DNA of 11,420 bases from NCBI GenBank assembly GCA_003525885.1, contig DQIG01000347.1:2931-14350 (forward strand). Reading direction: 5' to 3'. Position numbers and translations under genes: made by a program. The stretch is from Stenotrophomonas sp. (GTDB lineage: Bacteria; Pseudomonadota; Gammaproteobacteria; Xanthomonadales; Xanthomonadaceae). The notes beneath the pieces were generated by a model. It was not told the DNA's origin and did not search any database. It saw only the letters and a program-made list of their open reading frames with translations. Numbering within the stretch: position 1 is the stretch's first letter; each line of letters starts with the position of its first letter. This document shows positions 5,780 to 11,420 of the stretch, piece by piece.

Positions 5780-6905
5780 GGCCGCTCCTCCGCGACTGCG
5801 CCAGCTCGGCCAGCAACGCGTCGAACTCGGCCACCACCTGCTGTGGATGCAGTCGCTTCATCGCGCGCGCGGCATTGCCGCCCAGTTCGCGGCGTTGCAC
5901 GTCATCGGCGGCCAGTTGCACGGCGGCCTCGATGAACTGCTCGTCGTTGTCCACCGCCGCGCCGTTCTCGCCGTTGCGCAGGTACTCGCGCGCGGCGCCG
6001 TAATCGAAGGCGACGGTGGCCACGCCGCTGGCCATGCTTTCCAGAGTCACGTTGCCGAAGGTCTCGCTGCGGCTGGGGAACAGGAACAGATCGCCGCTGG
6101 CGAAGTGCCGGGCCAGCGCATCGCCACGCTGGATGCCACAGAAGATGAAATCGGGATTTTCATGCGCCAGTTTTTCGCGGGCCGGGCCATCTCCCACCCA
6201 CACGAAGCGTGCCTTGGGCCGGATCTGTTGCAGCCGGCGGAATGCCTTCACTGCCAGGCCGAGGTTTTTTTCGGCGGCAATGCGGCCGACATAGATCGCC
6301 ACCAGGCCGTTGCCATCCACGCCCCATTCCTCGCGCAGCGCGGGATCGCGCCGGCCCGGATCGAACTGCTGGCTGTCCACCGCGCGGGCCAGCAGGCGCA
6401 CGCGCTCGAAGCCCTGTTCGCCGAGGAACTGCTGCAGCTCGCGGGTCGGCACCAAAGTAGCGTCCGCCTGGTTGTGGAAGCGGCGCATCCAGCGCATGGC
6501 CGCGGCCTGCAGCCACGCCACGCCATAGTCGGGCAGGTATTCGTCGAAACGGGTGTGGAAGCCGCTGGCGACCGGGATGCCGAGGCGGCGCGCGGTGCGC
6601 AGTGCCGACCAGCCGAGCGGACCTTCGGTGGCGATGTAGACCGCATCCGGGCGCTGTTTCTGCCAGTGGCGGCCCAGCCGGATCGGAGCCGGCAGTCCGA
6701 AGCGCAGGCCGGGGTAGCGGGGCAGGCCGGCGCCGGGAACCAGCAAGGTGCCGGGTGCCGAATCCAGCGCTTCGGTGGACTGGCGGGGGCGGACGAGGTC
6801 GATCTCGTGTCCGGCCGCCCGCAGACCCTGCTCCAGACCCTGTACGGTGAGGGCGACGCCGTTCACTTCCGGCGGATAGGTCTCGGTGACGATGGCATAG
6901 CGCAT
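5760..6905 (-). CDS. Family 4 glycosyltransferase
   Basis: The 381-residue protein has the two-Rossmann GT-B layout of retaining GT4 enzymes. The N-terminal acceptor half begins TETYPPEVNGVALTV (7-21), a form seen in MgtA/SqdX-like enzymes that glycosylate lipids. The C-terminal nucleotide-sugar half starts near VGRIAAEKN (206-214), which supplies the conserved R and K. WVGDGP (236-241) follows, and the EX7E signature is E281 to E289 within SRSETFGNVTLES. No membrane helix is evident, so it should act at the cytoplasmic face of the inner membrane. The start at 6905 is chosen because GGGAGG is 6 nt upstream and the Rossmann strand MRYAIVTETY begins at once; a longer frame from 7019 would cross an intergenic terminator. 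Sugar and acceptor cannot be named. Coupling to PAP2 suggests a lipid-linked product. Confidence 0.9.
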   Translation of the reverse strand: MRYAIVTETYPPEVNGVALTVQGLEQGLRAAGHEIDLVRPRQSTEALDSAPGTLLVPGAGLPRYPGLRFGLPAPIRLGRHWQKQRPDAVYIATEGPLGWSALRTARRLGIPVASGFHTRFDEYLPDYGVAWLQAAAMRWMRRFHNQADATLVPTRELQQFLGEQGFERVRLLARAVDSQQFDPGRRDPALREEWGVDGNGLVAIYVGRIAAEKNLGLAVKAFRRLQQIRPKARFVWVGDGPAREKLAHENPDFIFCGIQRGDALARHFASGDLFLFPSRSETFGNVTLESMASGVATVAFDYGAAREYLRNGENGAAVDNDEQFIEAAVQLAADDVQRRELGGNAARAMKRLHPQQVVAEFDALLAELAQSRRSGHAHHAA

Positions 6906-6911
6906 GGCGGG

Positions 6912-6917
6912 CCTCCC
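6912..6917 (-). promoter_or_regulatory. Ribosome binding site that decides the glycosyltransferase start
   Basis: On the minus strand GGGAGG stands 6 nt before the ATG at 6905. The alternative upstream start at 7019 lies within the receptor gene's terminator. Confidence 0.8.
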
Positions 6918-6968
6918 GGTTTCCGGCATGCTCGGGCCTGGCGATGTAGCCAACATGACCGCTTTACG

Positions 6969-6998
6969 ACCGTCAGATGACGGTGGCGCCGGCCACCG
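6969..6998. promoter_or_regulatory. Overlapping inverted repeats upstream of the glycosyltransferase gene
   Basis: ACCGTCA (6969-6975) and TGACGGT (6978-6984) form a perfect 7-bp inverted repeat with a 2-bp spacer, operator-like. ACGGTGGC (6980-6987) and GCCACCGT (6992-6999) form an adjacent 8-bp hairpin with a GCCG loop. The two share CGGT, so only one can form at a time. They sit 64-94 bp upstream of the start codon; I could not place a convincing promoter beside them. Confidence 0.45.
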
Positions 6999-7017
6999 TA
7001 TGGGCGCCCCGGCCAAC

Positions 7018-7046
7018 AAAAAACCACGGCCCCGAAGGGCCGTGGT
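7018..7046 (-). terminator. Rho-independent terminator of the TonB-dependent receptor gene
   Basis: On the minus strand ACCACGGCCC, a TTCG tetraloop closed by C-G, and GGGCCGTGGT make a perfect 10-bp stem followed directly by a T-run (7018-7023). It begins 29 nt past the receptor stop codon, so the downstream glycosyltransferase gene should have its own promoter. Confidence 0.95.
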
Positions 7047-7075
7047 CGTCGTGCTTCACATCACAGCGCGATGGA

Positions 7076-10018
7076 TCAGAAGCGCTGCTGGTACTTCATG
7101 TAGACGAAGCGGCCGATGTCATAGCCACCGTAGTACGAGAAGGCCGAGTTCGGCTTGGTGTACATGATCGGGCCGGTCTTCTCGAACACGTTGTTGGCAC
7201 CGACCGAGACGGTGGCATCCCACGGCAGCGAGTAACGGAACTGCACGTCGTGGAAGGTGACCGAACCACGCTCGTTGTAGTTGCGGGCGCCCTTGTACCA
7301 CGGAGCGTACACGCCCGGATCGGAGCACTCGTCCGGATAGGCGCGGATGTCCACGCACTGCTCCTTCACGCCGGAGTAGTAACGCGCGGTCCAGCTGACG
7401 CCGAAGTTGCCCAGGTCCCAGCCCAGCACCAGGTTCGAACGGACGCGGAAGTTGCTGCCGATGCCGTTGGAGACGGTCGGCACCACCGTGCTGTCGTTGG
7501 TCGAGCGGAACTCGCTCTTGCTGACATAGGTGGTGGCCCAGCCGGCGTTGAACTTGCCGACGCTGGTTTCCAGGCGGTAGTTCAGGTCCAGGTCGTAGCC
7601 TTCGGTTTCCATGAAGCCGGCGTTGCGGCTGCCGAACTGCAGGGTATCGACGATGCCGGCGGTCGGGCCGGTCGACTTGTCACGAGTGAAGCGCTGGCAA
7701 CGTGCGTCGATGCCCTGCTCGTAGCAGTCGATCAGGATCTGGGTCGGGCTGTCGGCAACGATGGTGTTGTCGATGCGGATCTTCCACCAGTCCAGCGAGG
7801 CGTTGAAGTTCTTGATGAAGCTCGGGCTCCAGACCAGGCCCAGCGTCTTGCTGGTCGAGGTTTCCGGGGTCAGGTTCGGGTTGGAGCCGGACACGAACGG
7901 CACCGGCGTCGCGTCGACCGAGGTGGCAACCGGCTGGTTGCCCTGGCGCAGCTGGCGGAAGGTCGCGGCATTGGCGATGTCACGCGCGCAGCGGGCACGC
8001 ACCTCGGCGCTGGTGCGCGAGGAGCCGAACTGCACGTCGCACGGATCGCTGAACTGGGCGAAGGTCTGCGAGCCACCACCGTACAGGTCGCTGATGGTCG
8101 GGGCGCGGAAGCCCTCGGCCCAGGTACCACGGACCAGCAGCTGGTCGAACGGCTTCCACTTGAAGCCGAACTTGCTGTTGAGCGTGTTGCCGAAGGTGTC
8201 GTAGTCGGAGAAGCGGGTGGCACCGTTGAAGGTCAGTTCCTTCGCACCCGGCAGATCCGCCAGCACCGGCACGTTGATTTCCAGGTAAGCCTCATTGACC
8301 TTGTAGCCGCCACCGGTCGGGCCAGCGGCCAGGTTGGTGGTGGCACCGGTCTGCGCCAGCGGATCCGGACGGTACTCACCGGTTTCCTTGCGGCTTTCCA
8401 CACCGAACGCGAAGCCCAGGTCGCCGGCCGGCAGGGTCACGATGGAACCCGCGATGTTGGCGAAGAAGTTCTTGCTGGTGGTCTTGCCGGTGGTGACTTC
8501 CGGCGGGAACAGCCACGCCTGCAGATCGGCGTTGCCATCGATGCCATTCGGATCGATCGTGCCGTACGGCACCAGCGGGTTCCACGGCTTGCACACGTCA
8601 TAGGAGATCGGCGCAGCAGCGGTGCCGCACTGGACCTTGCCGGTGGCGGCATTGTAGAACGACGGGCCGACGCCGCCGGCGACGCGGCCCTTGTGCAGGT
8701 TGCCGGTAGCGATGGTTTCCAGTTCGTTGCGGTTGTACTGGTAGCCCGCTTCCCAGTCGAAGAAGCGGCTGCCGATCTCGAACGAACCGTCGAACGACGC
8801 CACCGCACGGTAGGTCTTCAGCTCGCTGGTGGTCACGCGCGGCACTTCCCAGGTGCGGCGGTTCCAGGCCACCGCGGTCGGGGTGGCGTAGCCGTGCTGG
8901 CGGCCGAACGGATTGAAGTAGCTGTCGATCGACATCGAACCCACGCCAGCGGTGCTGGACTGCAGCGGGTAGCCGGCGATCTGGCGCACGGCCTTGCGCT
9001 TGTTGTAGCCCAGCTCGGTGCGGAAGTTGACGTTGTCGGTGATCTTGAAGCGGCCGTCGAAGTACACCGAATCACGCTTGAGCGGGAAGTTCAGGTGCAT
9101 CTGGTCGTTGGCGTTGCTGACATCGCCAGTGAACGCAGACGGATCGGTGATGTGGTAGTTGGCCGGGTTGGTCGGATCGGCACCACGGTTGAGCGAGTAG
9201 TTGCAGCCGTCCTTCGCGTTGGTGCAGCCCGGGCGACCCTTCAGGCCGGTGAACTGGCCGTACTGGCTGATGGTGGTCCAGTTGGTCAGGTTGTCGGCAT
9301 GGCGGTCGGTCAGGCCATAGGCGCTGAAGCCGCGGTCCTTGGCCCACACTGCCTTTTCTTCGGCATGTTCGGCAGCGACGGTCAGCGAGATGCGGTCATT
9401 GCTCCAGCCCGCCACCACGTCGAAGCGGTCGCGTGCGCCGTCGCCCTGGCTGAACTGGCCGTGGTAGACGTTGGCGGTCACACCGGTGACATTCGAGCGG
9501 GTGATGATGTTGACCACACCGGACATGGCATCGGAACCGTAGATGGCCGACGCGCCATCCTTCAGCACTTCGATGCGCTCCACCGCCGAGACCGGGATCG
9601 TGGAGATGTCCTGGTAACCGGAGGTGCTGATGCCCAGGCGCTTGCCGTTGATCAGCACCAGCGTGCGCTGGGTGCCCAGGTTGCGCATGTCGATGTACGA
9701 ACCACCCGCGTTCTCACCGGCGGTCAGCGCGTTGGCGCGGCTGATCGCCGGGCTGCCCATCGCGGTGACGTTCTGCAGGATGTCGGCGACCGAGCTGAAG
9801 CCCTGCTGCTCGATGGCCGTACGGGTGATCGCGAACACCGGCTGGGCGGTTTCCACGTCCACCTGGCGGATGCGCGAGCCGGTGATTTCGATGCGATCGA
9901 GGTTGGTGGGAGTGGCGCTGCTGCCGTCCTGGGCAAACGCGGGCAGGGCGGCCAGCGCTGCGGTGGTAGCCAGGGCATAGCGGATGGCCTGCCCCAGTGC
10001 GGTGGTGCGTGAAGTCAT
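7076..10018 (-). CDS. TonB-dependent outer-membrane receptor
   Basis: A 980-residue receptor that would import a bound ligand across the outer membrane using TonB energy. The signal peptide ends LPAFA at residue 29. A TonB-box-like LDRIEITGSRI (40-50) follows. The plug spans about 55-175, with YIDMRNLG, TLVLINGKR and the classic end VERIEVLKDGASAIYGSDA. The barrel includes RGTWAEGFRAPT (630-641) and NPNLTPETS and ends YQQRF with the C-terminal Phe expected for Bam insertion. Ten cysteines occur as five close pairs: 265/272, 464/476, 660/677, 765/774 and 888/898. The ligand is unknown; no sigma/anti-sigma, TonB or siderophore gene is adjacent. It has its own terminator and a long upstream region, so it is probably monocistronic. 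The opposite strand stays open for 3 kb in codon register, meaning TTA, CTA and TCA codons are avoided, as in well-expressed GC-rich genes. Confidence 0.96.
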   Translation of the reverse strand: MTSRTTALGQAIRYALATTAALAALPAFAQDGSSATPTNLDRIEITGSRIRQVDVETAQPVFAITRTAIEQQGFSSVADILQNVTAMGSPAISRANALTAGENAGGSYIDMRNLGTQRTLVLINGKRLGISTSGYQDISTIPVSAVERIEVLKDGASAIYGSDAMSGVVNIITRSNVTGVTANVYHGQFSQGDGARDRFDVVAGWSNDRISLTVAAEHAEEKAVWAKDRGFSAYGLTDRHADNLTNWTTISQYGQFTGLKGRPGCTNAKDGCNYSLNRGADPTNPANYHITDPSAFTGDVSNANDQMHLNFPLKRDSVYFDGRFKITDNVNFRTELGYNKRKAVRQIAGYPLQSSTAGVGSMSIDSYFNPFGRQHGYATPTAVAWNRRTWEVPRVTTSELKTYRAVASFDGSFEIGSRFFDWEAGYQYNRNELETIATGNLHKGRVAGGVGPSFYNAATGKVQCGTAAAPISYDVCKPWNPLVPYGTIDPNGIDGNADLQAWLFPPEVTTGKTTSKNFFANIAGSIVTLPAGDLGFAFGVESRKETGEYRPDPLAQTGATTNLAAGPTGGGYKVNEAYLEINVPVLADLPGAKELTFNGATRFSDYDTFGNTLNSKFGFKWKPFDQLLVRGTWAEGFRAPTISDLYGGGSQTFAQFSDPCDVQFGSSRTSAEVRARCARDIANAATFRQLRQGNQPVATSVDATPVPFVSGSNPNLTPETSTSKTLGLVWSPSFIKNFNASLDWWKIRIDNTIVADSPTQILIDCYEQGIDARCQRFTRDKSTGPTAGIVDTLQFGSRNAGFMETEGYDLDLNYRLETSVGKFNAGWATTYVSKSEFRSTNDSTVVPTVSNGIGSNFRVRSNLVLGWDLGNFGVSWTARYYSGVKEQCVDIRAYPDECSDPGVYAPWYKGARNYNERGSVTFHDVQFRYSLPWDATVSVGANNVFEKTGPIMYTKPNSAFSYYGGYDIGRFVYMKYQQRF

Positions 10019-10024
10019 GGCGAG

Positions 10025-10035
10025 CTCTCTCTCTC
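10025..10035 (-). promoter_or_regulatory. GA-repeat ribosome binding site of the receptor gene
   Basis: On the minus strand an 11-nt GAGAGAGAGAG tract ends 6 nt before the ATG at 10018. It supplies the only Shine-Dalgarno-like sequence, GAG/GAGAG, for this gene. A dinucleotide tract here could shift spacing by slippage, though five units is short. Confidence 0.55.
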
Positions 10036-10105
10036 AGGTCGTGCAAAGGACGCCAAAGTGGGCGTCGAAGGAGCCAGCAGGGTCGAAGACCGAGCCGGTG
10101 ACCCG

Positions 10106-10136
10106 ATAGTAGTCTCGTTAGTTAATGCTCTGTAAA
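10106..10136 (-). promoter_or_regulatory. Candidate receptor promoter
   Basis: On the minus strand TTTACA (10131-10136) and TACTAT (10106-10111) resemble -35 and -10 boxes, but the 19-bp spacer is long. Between them lies the AT-rich TTAACTAACGAGAC. Initiation just downstream would give a leader of about 80 nt containing the small stem GACGCC/GGCGTC (10049-10066). Confidence 0.4.
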
Positions 10137-10174
10137 GGGTTCGTATCAATCTATGTCACGGCGCACCGCTTCCC

Positions 10175-10189
10175 TTCACGAAACGTGAA
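10175..10189. promoter_or_regulatory. Operator-like inverted repeat upstream of the receptor promoter
   Basis: TTCACG and CGTGAA form a perfect 6-bp inverted repeat around AAA. Its position upstream of the putative -35 would suit an activator or a distal operator. No regulator is identified, and it does not match the Fur consensus. Confidence 0.4.
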
Positions 10190-10299
10190 CAAAAGCAGGC
10201 GCTTACGTGAGGGTGGCGATCGCCCATATCGCGCCGTTGTGTTGCGAGGCAGCACAAAAAACCGCCAGACTGCGCAAAGTGGAAGCGGGAAATGCGTCA

Positions 10300-10326
10300 C
10301 TCCTGTTGTCCTGTGGACAACAGGGG
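10300..10326 (-). terminator. Hairpin downstream of ppx
   Basis: CCTGTTGTCC (10302-10311) and GGACAACAGG (10315-10324) form a perfect 10-bp stem with a 3-nt loop, extendable by a wobble and one more pair. It begins 9 nt past the ppx stop. No T-run follows on the minus strand, so efficient intrinsic termination is not assured. Confidence 0.5.
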
Positions 10327-10335
10327 ACAGCGTAT

Positions 10336-11420
10336 TCAGGCCACGAACGGACGGAACTGGATGCCCAGCCCGGCGATGCCATCGGTCTCGCCGATCAGGT
10401 CGGCGCGCAGCAGCGGGCGGGCGTCGATGAAGGCCTGCGGCACGATCAGCGACAGCCGGTTGTCGTCGGCGGTGAGTTCCAGCGCCGGCAGCGGGTCGTC
10501 TTCATGGGCGCGGTTGAGCAGCACCGCCAGGCGCAGCAGGGCCGCCAGCCGGCGAGCGGTCAGCAGCAGGCGCTCGGGCAGGGCGTCGAAGGCGGTCTTG
10601 GTCACGCTGCGGCGGTGACTGCGCACCAGGGCCGCCAGCATCTGCTGCTCCTGGCGCGAGAAGCCGGCGATGTCCGAGTGTTCCAGCACGTAGCTGCCAT
10701 GCACGTGGTAGCCGCTGTGCGCGATCATCAGGCCCAGTTCGTGCAGGCGCGCGGCCCAGCCGAGCATGCGCGCATCGTCGGCATCGAGCCTCCAGCGTTC
10801 CTGCACCTGTTCCAGCAGTGACAGCGCGGTCTCCTGCACGCGGTCGGCCTGCACGGTATCGATGCCGTAGCGCTGGCTGAGTGCGGCCACCGATTCATCG
10901 CGCAGGTCGTTCTCGCCGGCGCGGCCGACGATGTCATACAGGATGCCTTCGCGCATCGCCGCCTTGCTGACCAGCAGCTTCTGCAGGCCCAGCGCCTGGA
11001 ACGCCGCTTCCAGCACCAGGATGCCGCCGGCGATGATCGGGCGGCGGTCGCTGGACAGGCCCGGCAACTGGATGTCGTCGATCTTCTTGGCCTTCAGCAG
11101 TTCATCGCGCAGCTGCGGCAGGGCCTCGGCGGTGATCGCGCCCTTGCTCAGCTTCATCGTCGCGCAGATCTCGCTGATCGCCTTGTGCGTGCCCGAGGAA
11201 CCCAGCGCTTCCTGCCAGCCCAGCGCGCGGTACTTGCTGGCGAAGGGTTGGAACTCGCGGCCGATCTCGGCCAGTGCGTCCTTCCAGCGCTTCTTGCTCA
11301 GCTTGCCGCCGGGGAAGAAGCGCCGGGTGCTGGCAATGCAGCCGGCCTGCAGGCTTTCGCGCTCCAGGGTCTGCATGCCCATGCCGATGATGAATTCGGT
11401 GGAGCCGCCGCCGATGTCGA
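10336..11420 (-). CDS. ppx: Exopolyphosphatase (Ppx/GppA family), 5' end outside window
   Basis: Ppx removes terminal phosphates processively from polyphosphate. The visible frame reaches the window edge and opens DIGGGSTEFIIG (nt 11418-11383), the phosphate-binding signature of the second half of the ASKHA-fold N-terminal domain. The first visible Met (11382) follows this motif and is not the start. Further family features are GSSGTHKAISEI, the segment GLSSDRRPIIAGGI, and AMREGILYDIVGR. The C-terminal helical HD-like domain includes LHELGLMIAHSGYHVHGSYVL. About 360 residues are visible, consistent with a protein of around 500. GppA (guanosine pentaphosphatase) is the main alternative; the extended C-terminal domain favours Ppx. 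Its usual partner ppk may lie just outside the window, which cannot be seen here. Confidence 0.93.
   Translation of the reverse strand, partial: DIGGGSTEFIIGMGMQTLERESLQAGCIASTRRFFPGGKLSKKRWKDALAEIGREFQPFASKYRALGWQEALGSSGTHKAISEICATMKLSKGAITAEALPQLRDELLKAKKIDDIQLPGLSSDRRPIIAGGILVLEAAFQALGLQKLLVSKAAMREGILYDIVGRAGENDLRDESVAALSQRYGIDTVQADRVQETALSLLEQVQERWRLDADDARMLGWAARLHELGLMIAHSGYHVHGSYVLEHSDIAGFSRQEQQMLAALVRSHRRSVTKTAFDALPERLLLTARRLAALLRLAVLLNRAHEDDPLPALELTADDNRLSLIVPQAFIDARPLLRADLIGETDGIAGLGIQFRPFVA

Larger units (their letters stand above)
10019..10335. other. Intergenic region between ppx and the receptor gene
   Basis: These 317 bases hold no ORF I can support. From the receptor side they contain the GA-repeat ribosome binding site, a leader with small stems, the candidate promoter, and the inverted repeat TTCACG-AAA-CGTGAA (10175-10189), about 40-53 bp upstream of the putative -35. 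Next come the perfect palindrome GGCGATCGCC (10215-10224) and a hairpin at the ppx end. Both flanking genes are on the minus strand. Confidence 0.6.

Noticed and set aside
5769..6980. A 403-codon plus-strand frame opposite the glycosyltransferase
   Set aside because: Its composition is that of an antisense shadow, with no ribosome binding site or motif, whereas the minus strand encodes a complete GT4 enzyme.
6977..10012. A 1011-codon open frame on the plus strand opposite the TonB-dependent receptor
   Set aside because: It is in codon register with the receptor gene, so it stays open simply because TTA, CTA and TCA codons are avoided. Its translation is low-complexity and rich in Val, Ala, Gly, Arg and His, with no domain, and the receptor motifs are beyond doubt.
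10215..10224. GGCGATCGCC resembling the cyanobacterial HIP1 palindrome
   Set aside because: One copy only, in a non-cyanobacterial GC-rich context; a 10-bp palindrome of these bases is not surprising.
10312..10320. DnaA-box-like TTGTCCACA on the minus strand
   Set aside because: It is a single near-match with one mismatch and is explained by the stem-loop downstream of ppx. There is no cluster or AT-rich unwinding region, so no origin is called.
1..11420. CRISPR array, tRNA, rRNA, integrase or transposase genes
   Set aside because: No regularly spaced direct repeats, no tRNA-like cloverleaf and no recombinase motifs were seen; the only repeats are the palindromes listed.

Overview
The window looks like chromosomal DNA of a high-GC gammaproteobacterium of the Xanthomonadaceae, most likely Stenotrophomonas (maltophilia group). 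This rests on strong GC-ending codon bias, the style of the TonB-dependent receptor, the M72-like secreted metalloprotease, and two REP-like palindromic repeats of a kind I recall from this genus. The genus call is from memory, not from a search.

Layout. (1) 1-1341, plus strand: the 3' end of purF, then 9 nt later a ferritin-like DUF455 gene, probably one transcript. (2) 1341-1411: a long near-perfect hairpin repeat that fills the gap between two convergent genes and touches both stop codons. (3) 1410-2867, minus strand: a DUF2235 alpha/beta-hydrolase with an intact Ser-Asp-His set, like Tle1-type type VI lipase effectors, but with no visible immunity gene or VgrG. (4) 2868-3092: a divergent control region with two competing hairpins. 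(5) 3093-4346, plus strand: a secreted zinc metalloprotease made as a preproenzyme. (6) 4347-6905: after a GC-rich hairpin, a minus-strand envelope group transcribed as GT4 glycosyltransferase, PAP2 phosphatase (20-bp overlap), a second REP-like hairpin, then lpxH of lipid A synthesis. (7) 7018-10018, minus strand: a 980-residue TonB-dependent receptor with a textbook terminator and a 317-bp upstream region rich in inverted repeats. (8) 10336-11420, minus strand: the 3' part of an exopolyphosphatase gene (ppx) that runs off the window.

Functional reading. purF, lpxH and ppx are housekeeping genes, so this is mainly core chromosome. The accessory-looking part is the divergent pair at 1410-4346, a cytoplasm-made lipase-like protein and a Sec-exported protease that share one short control region. 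The glycosyltransferase, PAP2 phosphatase and lpxH could be a loose envelope-lipid group, though only the first two are clearly coupled. I do not see a CRISPR array, tRNA, rRNA, integrase, transposase or prophage gene. The least explained signals are the two REP-like hairpins at gene ends, the competing hairpins before the protease gene, the 10-mer repeated just upstream of two minus-strand start codons, and the orphan lipase-like gene.
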